Assembly: GCF_002399615.1 (NCBI RefSeq)
Contig: NZ_DHDZ01000035.1
Location: 17,268-69,389 of the forward strand
Origin: Pedobacter sp. UBA4863
GTDB lineage: Bacteria; Bacteroidota; Bacteroidia; Sphingobacteriales; Sphingobacteriaceae
Length of the DNA stretch: 52,122 nucleotides
Direction of reading: 5' to 3'
Below, in pieces: positions 33,137 to 42,507 of this stretch. The position numbers were made by a program, and so were the translations under genes. The first letter of the stretch is position 1; each line of letters begins with the position of its first letter. The notes beneath the pieces are model-generated. The model searched no databases. It was not told where the DNA came from and was given only the letters and a program-made list of their open reading frames with translations.

Positions 33137-34030
33137 ATGATTGAACTTCCAGTTGTTGCCCCCGTTACCGAAAAAGCTCGTAAACCCGATTGGCTAAGGG
33201 TTAAATTACCTGTGGGTAAAGAATATGCACAGGTGAGAAGTTTGGTTGATGAACATAAGTTGCATACCATTTGCGAAAGTGGCAATTGCCCTAATATGGG
33301 CGAATGCTGGGGTGCAGGCACGGCAACTTTCATGATTTTGGGTAACATTTGTACCCGCTCTTGTTCTTTCTGTGCAGTAGCCACCGGCCGCCCTTTAGCG
33401 GTTGATACCGACGAGCCTAACCGCGTAGCCAACTCGGTTAAACTAATGGGAGTAAAACATTGCGTAATTACCTCGGTTGACCGCGATGACTTGAAAGATG
33501 GGGGCTCTATTATTTGGGCCGAAACCTTAAAAGCCATTAGAAGAGAAAGCCCAATTACTACCTTAGAAACTTTAATACCTGATTTTAAAGGCCAATGGGA
33601 TAACCTGTACCGTGTTTTAGAAGAAAGACCTGAAGTAGTTTCGCACAACATGGAAACCGTGAAAAGATTAACCCGCCAAGTACGAATACAAGCTAAATAC
33701 GACAGAAGTTTAGAAGCTTTAAAACGAATTTCGGAATTTGGTTTACGTACAAAAACCGGTATTATGCTTGGTTTGGGCGAAACTGAAGAAGATGTTTTTG
33801 AAGCAATGGACGATTTAGTGGCAAACGGTGTGCATATCTTAACGTTGGGGCAGTATTTGCAACCTACCAAAGCGCACCATCCAGTTATAGACTGGATCCA
33901 CCCAGACCAGTTTGCGAAATACAAAGAAGTTGGTGAAACAAAAGGTTTGAAATACGTAGAAAGCGGCCCATTGGTGCGTTCTTCTTATCACGCAGAAAAA
34001 CACTTATTTCCTATTGAGGGAATTGTTTAG
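33137..34030 (+). CDS. lipA: lipoyl synthase
   Basis: This radical-SAM enzyme inserts two sulfurs into protein-bound octanoyl groups to make lipoyl cofactors. The 297-residue protein has both iron-sulfur cluster motifs: the auxiliary cluster cysteines C46, C51 and C57 (ICESGNCPNMGECW) and the radical-SAM cluster C72, C76, C79 (CTRSCSFC). The conserved C-terminal RSSYHAEK supplies the auxiliary-cluster serine. The length is normal. It stands alone between the kinase and a convergent helicase gene. Confidence 0.98.
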   Translation: MIELPVVAPVTEKARKPDWLRVKLPVGKEYAQVRSLVDEHKLHTICESGNCPNMGECWGAGTATFMILGNICTRSCSFCAVATGRPLAVDTDEPNRVANSVKLMGVKHCVITSVDRDDLKDGGSIIWAETLKAIRRESPITTLETLIPDFKGQWDNLYRVLEERPEVVSHNMETVKRLTRQVRIQAKYDRSLEALKRISEFGLRTKTGIMLGLGETEEDVFEAMDDLVANGVHILTLGQYLQPTKAHHPVIDWIHPDQFAKYKEVGETKGLKYVESGPLVRSSYHAEKHLFPIEGIV

Positions 34031-34107
34031 CAATTAGAACATCAAAGTAGCGAAGATCAATCCGTAAAATAGCGGAATGCTTCTCCATACAAGTAGCATT
34101 TCATTTT

Positions 34108-36021
34108 TTAAAACAGCTGTAAAGTAATTGCTTCGGGGTTAGCCACCACTCCCTCTTGTACTTTTTGTTGCTGTTTTCTATGTTTTACAATCCATGCTAC
34201 ATAATTTTCTGGCACAAGCTGTTCTTCTAACAAGGTGGTGCCAATGTGCATCAGCGTAATGCCGTTTTCTATATGCTTTCTTACTCTTTGTAACTGATAT
34301 TGAATTTGCTGCTGTATTTTATTTTTAGGTTTTACCCTTATTGTTCTTAAAATAGGGTTTAAAATTTTTTGAGTAAGTTCTTTTGCAAAGTAGCTATTTG
34401 CTGCCGTTATTCTGGCCTGAATTGTTTGCTGTTCTTTAAAACCATGCTGTTGATGCAGGTGCTTTAACTGCAACTGAAACTTATCTACTAGCAAAATTAA
34501 TGCTTGCGTGGCTGTTATAACTTCTGTAAGCTGCGCTTTAAACTCTGGGATATTGGCCTTGATGATTTCTTGGTCTTGCGCTATTAAATTAAGCTCATGA
34601 ATAATGTTGTTGAAACAAAAATGATCCATTACCAATTGCAAAATAAATTGCTCTTGGGCCTTTTCCATACGCAATGCTAAGTCTATCAGCGATAAAGGTT
34701 TCATAAAATTGAGCACCTCGTTATTGGTACGCAAACTATCTTTATTAATCTTTGATTTAAGTATCAAACCTCCCAAGGTTCTTACCCTACTTAATGCTAC
34801 ATAAACTTGCCCGCTAATAAAAGATTTACCAGCATCGATAATGGCATGGTCAAAAGTTAAACCCTGGCTTTTATGAATGGTAACTGCCCAAGCCAATTTT
34901 ATAGGATATTGTAAAAATTCGCCTATTTGGTTTTGAGACACCTGCTCTTCGTCATCCAACTTATATTCAAAAGATTGCCAAGCACTTTTGCTCAACAACA
35001 AATCTTCTTCATCTACAAATGCAACATAAATTTCTTCGCTGGTTAGCGATTTAATTTTACCAATTTTCCCGTTGTAAAACCTTCTTTCATCGCCAGTGTC
35101 ATTTTTAATGAACATAATTTGCGCACCAACCTTTAATTGCAATTGTTGTTCTGCCTGCAAACCAAACTCCTTAAATTCACCGTTAATTTCTGCATCAAAG
35201 GTGTAGATTTCACCTTCCAGTTCAGCTAATTTTTGTTGGTTAATTAAATTAGCCTCGGCATTGTGCGAAGTAATAATTATCGGGTTAATTGCTGTGGTAT
35301 CTTTAAACGTGGGATTAAACCTTTGGTTAAGCAATGCCAAATCTTCTTCATCAATTTGGTTACTTCTAATATCATTTAATATTTTGATAAAAGTTTGTTC
35401 GGTTTGCCTAAAAACAGTAGTTAGTTCAATTTGCAGTACCGGATATTGGCGAACAACCACCGAATCGAAAAAATATGGAGAAGGATAAACACTACTCAAA
35501 AACGCCCAATCTTCGCGTTTAGTTACCGGTGGCAACTGGTATAAATCGCCAATGAGCAGCAACTGCAGTCCTCCAAAAGGGTTGTTATTTCTTCTAACAG
35601 CACGCAACAGGGCATCTATCATATCCATCACATCGCACCGAACCATCGACACCTCATCTATTACCAACAGCTCTAGTTCATTAAATAACTTCAGCTTATC
35701 GTTCGTATAACTGATCTCGTTAACTACCGATTGAATAGCAACAATACCCTGCTGTAACCCCTGTAAACTTACATTGCCCGGAAAAAAGGAATCTGGCGGC
35801 AATTGAAAAAAAGAATTTATGGTAGTACCTTTTGCATTCATGGCAGCTACACCAGTAGGCGCAACTACTGCCATTTTTTTGGCACTCTCTTTCTTAATTT
35901 TCTTTAATAGCGTAGTTTTTCCCGTACCGGCCTTTCCTGTTAAAAAAACAGATTGGTTGGTGTATTCTATAAACTCGAAAACTTTAGCCGCAACAGGATT
36001 TGCCTCATCTACCTTAATCAT
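34108..36021 (-). CDS. PIF1-like helicase (AAA family ATPase)
   Basis: This 637-residue SF1B helicase-like protein has Walker A GKAGTGKTT (29-37), MAVVAPTGVAAMNAKGTTINSFF as motif Ia, LLVIDEVSMVRCDVMD as Walker B, LLIGDLYQLPPV as motif III, and a C-terminal RecA half with LAWAVTIHKSQGLTFDHAIID and VYVALSRVRTLGGL. These are hallmarks of the PIF1/RecD-like family. Residues after about 440 form a Gln-rich helical extension that I do not recognise. On the minus strand, TAAATTTG (36026-36033) ends four bases before the ATG, suggesting a leaderless mRNA. Confidence 0.92.
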   Translation of the reverse strand: MIKVDEANPVAAKVFEFIEYTNQSVFLTGKAGTGKTTLLKKIKKESAKKMAVVAPTGVAAMNAKGTTINSFFQLPPDSFFPGNVSLQGLQQGIVAIQSVVNEISYTNDKLKLFNELELLVIDEVSMVRCDVMDMIDALLRAVRRNNNPFGGLQLLLIGDLYQLPPVTKREDWAFLSSVYPSPYFFDSVVVRQYPVLQIELTTVFRQTEQTFIKILNDIRSNQIDEEDLALLNQRFNPTFKDTTAINPIIITSHNAEANLINQQKLAELEGEIYTFDAEINGEFKEFGLQAEQQLQLKVGAQIMFIKNDTGDERRFYNGKIGKIKSLTSEEIYVAFVDEEDLLLSKSAWQSFEYKLDDEEQVSQNQIGEFLQYPIKLAWAVTIHKSQGLTFDHAIIDAGKSFISGQVYVALSRVRTLGGLILKSKINKDSLRTNNEVLNFMKPLSLIDLALRMEKAQEQFILQLVMDHFCFNNIIHELNLIAQDQEIIKANIPEFKAQLTEVITATQALILLVDKFQLQLKHLHQQHGFKEQQTIQARITAANSYFAKELTQKILNPILRTIRVKPKNKIQQQIQYQLQRVRKHIENGITLMHIGTTLLEEQLVPENYVAWIVKHRKQQQKVQEGVVANPEAITLQLF

Positions 36022-36025
36022 AGCA

Positions 36026-36033
36026 CAAATTTA
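36026..36033 (-). promoter_or_regulatory. -7 box of the PIF1-like helicase gene
   Basis: Read on the minus strand this is TAAATTTG, a match to TAnnTTTG, with four bases between it and the ATG at 36021. Confidence 0.6.
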
Positions 36034-36064
36034 GCTAAATTATTTAGCAAAAATTATCCTAAGA

Positions 36065-38419
36065 TTATAAAACTCCGCCCATATAAGGGTCTGTTATACT
36101 TTCTTTACCCGTTTCTACATGGCCAGCGTAATGCGTTTTATAATTTTCAAATCCTTTAACAGTAATAAAGAAGTTATACCAATGGTGATATTTTTTTAAG
36201 TTGAGCGAAATTATTTTTTTGCTTCTGGCCTTAATTTTTACAGTTTGGCCGTTTACTTTATAAAATGGATCTGAAATAACAAGTTCTAAAGAGTGTGTTT
36301 CGTTGTTTTCTAAATACAACTGTAGGTTGCCTGTATCTTTAAGTAACACCCCTTGTTGCGCTGGCAGGCATTTTAAAAGCAAATTCGGATCGGCTTTACT
36401 ACCAGAAAATCTGCGATAAAAACCATTTGGCCCGTGTACCGACAAATCGTATTTGCCGTTGGCAAAGGCGGCAATTTCCCAATTGTCTTCCAAATAATCG
36501 TTTGCCTTAACGGCCATGTACCAATTTCTGCCCCGCTCGCCACTATAAGTATTTAAGGCCGACACATTAAATGGTGCGCCAAAACTTTTATCGCTAGTAG
36601 CGAAATCAAGAACTACACTGGTTCTAGTTTCGTTTAAACGGGCATTAACCGTTAAATAATAGGGCAATGCGCAAGCGGGTTTTGTTCCTCTTTCTTGTGC
36701 TGCCATCAAGGCTGATGAGCCTTTCTCGAAAGCATGGTGTCGGTTAATTTTTAAAATATCTTCTTCTTTCAGCGAATGTGGCCTTTCTTGCTTGGGCTTG
36801 TGTTTTACTTTCTGAATATGTTCAATAACTTCATTTCTAATTAAAGCGTTTGGTGTTTTAAACGGTTCTCCATGATAAGGCCTAAACACCGAAGTCATAT
36901 TGCCACAAACTGCCCTACGCCAAGTACTAATTTGTTCACTCTTCAATTGTTTTCCAGTCTTGTGTTTCAAAAAATCTTCTAAAAACATCAGCGTACTGGT
37001 ATGATCAAAAATTTGCGAGTTTACAAAACCACCCCTACTCCATGGCGAGGCCACAATCATAGGTACACGGAAGCCCAAGCCAATGGGGCTTCCTTCGTTA
37101 GCTTCGTAATCTGATGCGGTATCGATACCGGCAGAAACCTTTCCGCGAGCTGTAGTATTGGGTTTTGGCGCTACAAATGGCGGCATATGATCATAATAAC
37201 CATCGTTTTCATCGTAATTAACAATGAAAATAGTTTTTTTCCAAACCTCTGGATTTTGGGTTAAGATATTCAATGCTTCCGAAACGTACCAAGTACCATA
37301 CAAAGGAGAGCTGGTGTGGTCTGAAAAACGTTGGGGAGCTACCAACCACGAAACTGTTGGTAATTTACCCTCGTTTACATCTTTCCTAAACTGATAAAAT
37401 ATATCGCCTTTTGGCACATTTAAAGTTTCTCTTTTTCCGGCCTCGTTTTCATAACTATGCGATACTAAATCTAAATAATTAGCCGCATTAATATTTGTAG
37501 TAAAAGCCTTATCTATCAATTTTTTTTCACGCTCACTTAAGGCATTGTATTGCGCTAAAACTTCTTCGGCAGATAAGTTGGGAGTTACCGTTTTATCGCC
37601 ATTTTCCCTAAAATATGCCGATAGTTTTACTCGGTGCCTTTTTACATACTCTAAGGCATTATCACCATAGTTCCCTAACCAATCATCTGTTTCTCCGGGC
37701 AGCTTGGCTGTCCAAATTTCGTTCTGGTAAACTCGCCAATCTATGCCATTATCTTCTAACAATTCTGGAAAAGTTGGCCAATCTACAAAACGGTTGGTAT
37801 GCGACTCTGCTTGGTAATTACTTACTACGGGCCTTAAAGATTTATCGTTAGGATTTGGACGGATATTGCCAGTCCAGTAGAATAATCGGTTTGGCGTGGT
37901 TCCTGTTAAAGAAGAACAGAAATGGTGATCGCAAACGGTAAAAGCATCTACCAAGGCATAGTAAAAAGGTAAATCTTTACGTTTATAGTAAGCCAATGAC
38001 ATTACCGATTTTGCAGGCACCCATTTATCGTATTTACCATCGTTACGAGCGGCTATTTGATCTGGCCATGAGTGTGGCAAACCACCCTGCCAAGTTACTT
38101 TTGTGCTGTTAAGATCGATATGGAAAGGGCTATATGCATTTCCTTTGGCATCGCGTTGCAACCAAACTTTATCTTGGTTGGGCAAAATATGAGGGTGCGG
38201 ATCGTTAAAGCCTCGCACTCCTTTTAGCGTACCAAACATGTGATCGAAAGAACGATTTTCTTGCATTAAGAACACAATGTGCTCGGCATCGTAAAAGGTA
38301 GTTCCAAGAGCTGGATTAATGGCCAATGCCCGTTGGATAGCTTCTGGAAAAACGTTGGGCAATACCGCAGCCGTTGATAATAGGCTTGCTTGTTTAAGAA
38401 AATTTCGTCTGGTAGTCAA
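36065..38419 (-). CDS. phosphocholine-specific phospholipase C, Tat-exported
   Basis: This 784-residue enzyme of the non-haemolytic phospholipase C family hydrolyses phosphatidylcholine-type lipids (some members also sphingomyelin). The N-terminus MTTRRNFLKQASLLSTAAVL is a twin-arginine signal. The catalytic phosphoesterase domain includes EHIVFLMQENRSFDHMFGTLKGVRGF (about 46-71) and TIFIVNYDENDGYYDHMPP. Two C-terminal beta domains of the PlcN type follow. The start codon appears to be TTG (complement of 38417-38419); no ATG lies at a better position. Substrate preference in this host is unknown; the organism's own sphingolipids are a speculative target. Confidence 0.92.
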   Translation of the reverse strand: MTTRRNFLKQASLLSTAAVLPNVFPEAIQRALAINPALGTTFYDAEHIVFLMQENRSFDHMFGTLKGVRGFNDPHPHILPNQDKVWLQRDAKGNAYSPFHIDLNSTKVTWQGGLPHSWPDQIAARNDGKYDKWVPAKSVMSLAYYKRKDLPFYYALVDAFTVCDHHFCSSLTGTTPNRLFYWTGNIRPNPNDKSLRPVVSNYQAESHTNRFVDWPTFPELLEDNGIDWRVYQNEIWTAKLPGETDDWLGNYGDNALEYVKRHRVKLSAYFRENGDKTVTPNLSAEEVLAQYNALSEREKKLIDKAFTTNINAANYLDLVSHSYENEAGKRETLNVPKGDIFYQFRKDVNEGKLPTVSWLVAPQRFSDHTSSPLYGTWYVSEALNILTQNPEVWKKTIFIVNYDENDGYYDHMPPFVAPKPNTTARGKVSAGIDTASDYEANEGSPIGLGFRVPMIVASPWSRGGFVNSQIFDHTSTLMFLEDFLKHKTGKQLKSEQISTWRRAVCGNMTSVFRPYHGEPFKTPNALIRNEVIEHIQKVKHKPKQERPHSLKEEDILKINRHHAFEKGSSALMAAQERGTKPACALPYYLTVNARLNETRTSVVLDFATSDKSFGAPFNVSALNTYSGERGRNWYMAVKANDYLEDNWEIAAFANGKYDLSVHGPNGFYRRFSGSKADPNLLLKCLPAQQGVLLKDTGNLQLYLENNETHSLELVISDPFYKVNGQTVKIKARSKKIISLNLKKYHHWYNFFITVKGFENYKTHYAGHVETGKESITDPYMGGVL

Positions 38420-38462
38420 TTTATTAAAGGTAAAGATTTGAAAAGTAAAATTAAGGAAAGTC

Positions 38463-39332
38463 TTAAAAACAGCAAACCTCCCAGCTTCGTTCCCAAGTCT
38501 GCCCGGCCGGCAATTTTTCCATTCCTTCTTTTTCTTCTAACTGCTGGTTATGGTTAAGGCTATCGGCTATGCCGCACCAAGGTTCTAAACAAACAAAATT
38601 GGCATTTATTGCCGCCCAAACCCCAAAGTACGGAAACCCTTCAAAATGAAAGTTAAGCCCGTTATAGTTCTTCTTATTTAATAAACGTATCTGGTTACTT
38701 TTTAAGTTTTTAAACACCAAAGCATCTTCGTAAAAAAGCTCATGTGTTAGCGGCAGCATTTTATCTTTAAGCTCTACAGTAGTTGTTTTATCGGAAATTA
38801 AATTATGTGCTATGTGATGAAAAGTTAGTTCGTCGTCGTTATTAAACTGCAAGTAATAATCTGTATAAGCACCTTCGTTGTTTAATGGGGCGGCAAAAGC
38901 CGGATGTGCCCCAATAGCAAAAAGCATGGTTTCTTTAGCTAGGTTAAGCACTTGGTAAGTACATTGCAAACTAGCGCCATGAAGCCTATACTTCAATTGC
39001 AGTTCGAACTGAAAAGGGTAGTTTTTAAGTGTTTCTTCGGTACTTTTAAGCTTGAAGATAATTTCTGCAGTGCTTATAAGCTCATAATCAAATTCCATAT
39101 CTCGGGCAAAACCATGCCGAGAGAGCTCGTATTTTTTACCCTGATAGAGGTAAGTATTGTCTTTCAATGCGCCTACAATAGGAAACAGCACCGGACTAAA
39201 CTTGCCCCAGAACTTTACATCTCCGTTCCACATGTAATTAATAGTACTATCTGTGCCAACAATGCGCTGCAGTTCGGCACCTTTAGTAGAAAAATCAATA
39301 ATTAGATGCTCGTTCTTTATGGAAACTATCAT
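38463..39332 (-). CDS. aldose 1-epimerase family protein
   Basis: This 289-residue galactose-mutarotase-like protein is rich in beta strands. The family blocks are GAELQRI near 18, VLFPIVGALKDNTY (about 49-62), ELSRHGFARDMEF, AIGAHPAFAAPL (about 139-150) with a catalytic-type His, and VCLEPWCGIADSLNH near the C-terminus. Members interconvert anomers of free or phosphorylated sugars. The sugar cannot be predicted. It lies downstream of the hydroxyacid dehydrogenase gene on the same strand. Confidence 0.88.
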   Translation of the reverse strand: MIVSIKNEHLIIDFSTKGAELQRIVGTDSTINYMWNGDVKFWGKFSPVLFPIVGALKDNTYLYQGKKYELSRHGFARDMEFDYELISTAEIIFKLKSTEETLKNYPFQFELQLKYRLHGASLQCTYQVLNLAKETMLFAIGAHPAFAAPLNNEGAYTDYYLQFNNDDELTFHHIAHNLISDKTTTVELKDKMLPLTHELFYEDALVFKNLKSNQIRLLNKKNYNGLNFHFEGFPYFGVWAAINANFVCLEPWCGIADSLNHNQQLEEKEGMEKLPAGQTWERSWEVCCF

Positions 39333-39482
39333 AAAATAAAAATAAAACTTTTATAGCTAGCTTTTCAAATTTTTAACAAACGCTAACAGTTTTAGCTATA
39401 GATGCACAACTATTTTTTTATTTATAATGATCGATTTGCAAATGTGTGCATCCCATAATCGAGACAAGTGCTGTGGCTAAGC

Positions 39483-40466
39483 TTATAAACTTTCGTAAAC
39501 TTCTGGATTAATTACCTGTGGCATTTGCTCACCTCTTAAAGCAGCCACTATATTTTGAGCAGCCATCATTGCCATTTTCTCACGAGTTTCTTCTGTAGCA
39601 GAACCAATGTGTGGCAACACGCATACATTCTCCATATCTAGCAAAGGGTTGTTTTTATCCATTGGTTCTGGGTTGGTTACATCTAAGCCCGCACCCCAAA
39701 TGGTTCCATGTTGCAATGCCGCTAGCAAATCTTCCTCATGATGTATTGCTCCTCTGGCGGTATTAATAAAGATTGCATTGGGCTTCATTTTACCGAAAGC
39801 ATTCTTATCAAAAAGCCCCTTAGTTTCGTTGGTTAAATTTACGTGTACGCTAAGTACATCGCTTTGAGCCAAGAGTTCATCAAAAGTTAAATATTTAGCA
39901 CCTAATTGCCTTTCTGCCTGTTCGTTTCTGTTTCTATTGTGGTAAACAATGTTCATGTGGTAGGCTGCCTTGGCTTTTTTTGCCAACTCTAAACCAATTC
40001 TGCCCAAACCTAAAACACCTAAAGTTTTACCATGTAATTCTTGTCCTAAGTATTGCATTGGATTAAAAAATTGCCATTCGCCTCGTGCAATGGTCTTGTG
40101 CATAAAAAAGGCCTTTCGAGCTACGGCAAGCATCAGTAAAAAAGCGGTATCGGCAGTTGCCTCACTCAATACATCTGGGGTGTTGCTAATTGGCACACCA
40201 TAGCTGTTTGCAGCATCTAAATCAACCTTATCATAGCCAACGCTCATTAAAGCAATGCCTTTTAAATGTTTGCAGGAACTTAAAAAATGCTCATCAATTT
40301 TATTAGGGCCAACACTTAGCAACCCTACATGGCCTTCGCACATTTTTATCAAATCGTTTTGAGCAATGTTCTTAATCTCGGTGTAAATCGTAGTTTCGTA
40401 ACCAGATTTTTGTATAAATGCCAAGGCATTATCGCTAATACGTCGTGTAACTAAAACTTTCTCCAT
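39483..40466 (-). CDS. D-isomer 2-hydroxyacid dehydrogenase (glyoxylate/hydroxypyruvate reductase type)
   Basis: This 327-residue NAD(P)-dependent dehydrogenase has the Rossmann motif VLGLGRIGLELA (151-162) and catalytic residues R238 (NTARGA), E267 (NPEP) and H286 (LPHIGSA). It resembles D-glycerate dehydrogenase/glyoxylate reductase more than lactate dehydrogenase. The reaction would be reduction of glyoxylate or hydroxypyruvate in the cytoplasm. The 5' side is a 266-base AT-rich gap shared with a divergent esterase gene. Confidence 0.9.
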   Translation of the reverse strand: MEKVLVTRRISDNALAFIQKSGYETTIYTEIKNIAQNDLIKMCEGHVGLLSVGPNKIDEHFLSSCKHLKGIALMSVGYDKVDLDAANSYGVPISNTPDVLSEATADTAFLLMLAVARKAFFMHKTIARGEWQFFNPMQYLGQELHGKTLGVLGLGRIGLELAKKAKAAYHMNIVYHNRNRNEQAERQLGAKYLTFDELLAQSDVLSVHVNLTNETKGLFDKNAFGKMKPNAIFINTARGAIHHEEDLLAALQHGTIWGAGLDVTNPEPMDKNNPLLDMENVCVLPHIGSATEETREKMAMMAAQNIVAALRGEQMPQVINPEVYESL

Positions 40467-40732
40467 AATCTAAAACACATTAACCTATCAACTTAATTAC
40501 TAACCATACATGCACAGATTAAATATTACGATTTTCAACAGTCCATAAAAATTCAACCTTAAAAACACCTTTTATATATGGTTACCCTTATCAGCTAAGA
40601 TAGGTATAAAAGAACGCTTTTTAACTGGCATTGTTTATATCAAATAGCAATTAAAGGCATCAAAAAACCGCTTTTTTACAAAATTTATACAGCATAATTA
40701 AACTTTGTCTTAAAATTAGACTCTATGAAGGC

Positions 40733-41545
40733 ATGAACCCGAACCACACTTTAAAAGCAAAGCTATGGACATTATTAATGTTCATCTCCTTTGGAAGCTC
40801 TTTAGCTCAAGAATTACCCCAAACTTTAACATGGACTATTAACGGCGAAACTAGAAAAGCATTAGTTTATATTCCGGCTACTGCCAAAACTAAACCAACC
40901 CCAATTATTTTTACATTTCATGGCCATGGTGGCACCATGCAAAAAATGTATAGCACAAGAGGCTTTGAAAAGCTTTGGCCGCAAGCCATCTTCATTTGTC
41001 CGCAAGGGCTTAATACCGTAGGGATGTTAACCGACCCCGAAGGCAAAAAAAGCGGTTGGGTAATGACCGATCAAACCAATGAAAACAGAGACTTACAGTT
41101 TTTTGATGCCATGCTAAAAACACTGCGTGCCGATTACAAAATAGACAATAGCAGAATTTACGCTACCGGGCACTCTAACGGAGGTGGTTTTACTTACTTA
41201 CTTTGGGCCACCCGTGCCAACGAATTTGCCGCTTTTGCACCTACTGGCACTTCTGGCGGAAAGCTCATTGCAAAATTAAACACTCCCAAACCTGGGTTTC
41301 ATTTAATGGGCAAAAACGACCCTTTGGTAAAACCAGAATGGCAAGAAAGAACCTACAACAAAATACTACGTGTTAACGGATGCACCGAAAATGGGGTAAA
41401 GCTAGACAGCAACATTACTGCCTACACAGGTAAAGATGGCAACGATTTTCAGTTATTTATTTATCCTGGAGGCCACGAATACCCTAAAAACGCTAATCAA
41501 CCTATTATAGATTTCTTTAAGAAATACACAAAAAATAAGTTGTAA
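40733..41545 (+). CDS. secreted alpha/beta hydrolase (PHB depolymerase/feruloyl esterase-like)
   Basis: This 270-residue exported esterase has a signal peptide (about 1-25), an oxyanion-hole region FTFHGHGG (60-67), and the nucleophile in GHSNGGG (S148). It carries GKNDPLV as the acid region and GGHEYP with the catalytic His near the C-terminus. The family includes polyhydroxybutyrate depolymerases, feruloyl esterases and LpqC. The substrate is not determined. It begins a plus-strand run with the TIGR01777 and photolyase genes. Confidence 0.88.
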   Translation: MNPNHTLKAKLWTLLMFISFGSSLAQELPQTLTWTINGETRKALVYIPATAKTKPTPIIFTFHGHGGTMQKMYSTRGFEKLWPQAIFICPQGLNTVGMLTDPEGKKSGWVMTDQTNENRDLQFFDAMLKTLRADYKIDNSRIYATGHSNGGGFTYLLWATRANEFAAFAPTGTSGGKLIAKLNTPKPGFHLMGKNDPLVKPEWQERTYNKILRVNGCTENGVKLDSNITAYTGKDGNDFQLFIYPGGHEYPKNANQPIIDFFKKYTKNKL

Positions 41546-41589
41546 TTCGCTATAAAAAACTAAATCTTAACTTTAGGGTTTTAGTTGAT

Positions 41590-42507
41590 ATGGCAAAAAA
41601 CATTCTCGTTGCTGGCGCTACCGGATTAATTGGTAAGCAACTTATCTCAAAACTAGTAGCCCAAGGGTATCAAGTTTCTATTTTGGCAAGAAAACCCATT
41701 TCTCAAAAAGATGTTAAGGTTTTTATATGGGATGTTTATCAACAAACGATAGATAACGATGCCCTAAATGGCGTTGACACCATCATTAATTTAACAGGCG
41801 AAGGTATTTCGGATAAACCTTGGACCCCAAAACGCAAACAACAAATTATTGACAGCAGAACAAAGGCTGCCGGGTTAATCTTTAAAGCAATAAAAGAAAC
41901 CAATGCTAACGTTGAAAATTACATATCTGCTTCGGCCGTGGGCATTTACGGCGATAGAGGCGATGAAATTTTAGAGGAAGAAAGTAAACCTGGAACCGGA
42001 TTTATGGCCGATTGCTGCCTAGCTTGGGAAAAAGCAACCGACCAAGCAATTGCATTAGGTATTAGAACAGTTAAAATAAGGATTGGAATTGTACTGAGCG
42101 AAAAAGGCGGTGCTTTAACCTCGATGGAAAAACCCATCAACTATTTTGCAGGCGCCGCTTTAGGTTCTGGCCAACAATGGATGCCTTGGATACATATAGA
42201 CGATTTAGTGAATATTTTTATTCATTCACTAAAGGATAAAACTATGTTTGATGCCTACAATGCCACAGCTCCTTCGCCAGTAACCAATAAAACCTTTACC
42301 AAAACCTTAGGCAAAGTACTGCACAAACCAATTTGGCCATTTAATATTCCTAAATTTGTATTAAAGGCCATATTAGGAGAGCGAAGTATTTTACCTTTAA
42401 TTAGCACGAACACTTCTGCACAAAAAATACTCCACACAGGCTTTAAATTCACCTATTTAAACCTTGAAGACGCATTAAGAGCTATTTATGAGCGAAAAAA
42501 ACAATAA
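41590..42507 (+). CDS. TIGR01777-family SDR oxidoreductase
   Basis: This 305-residue NAD-binding protein has the GATGLIG motif (9-15) and the family blocks INLTGEGISDKPWTPKRKQQI (about 66-86), SRTKAAG, SASAVGIYGDRGDE (about 113-126), MPWIHIDDLV (about 198-207) and a C-terminal DUF1731-type FKFTYLNLEDALRAI. Function is not established. The family (YfcH in E. coli) is often next to photolyase genes in Bacteroidota. Its end overlaps the photolyase start by 20 bases. Confidence 0.92.
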   Translation: MAKNILVAGATGLIGKQLISKLVAQGYQVSILARKPISQKDVKVFIWDVYQQTIDNDALNGVDTIINLTGEGISDKPWTPKRKQQIIDSRTKAAGLIFKAIKETNANVENYISASAVGIYGDRGDEILEEESKPGTGFMADCCLAWEKATDQAIALGIRTVKIRIGIVLSEKGGALTSMEKPINYFAGAALGSGQQWMPWIHIDDLVNIFIHSLKDKTMFDAYNATAPSPVTNKTFTKTLGKVLHKPIWPFNIPKFVLKAILGERSILPLISTNTSAQKILHTGFKFTYLNLEDALRAIYERKKQ

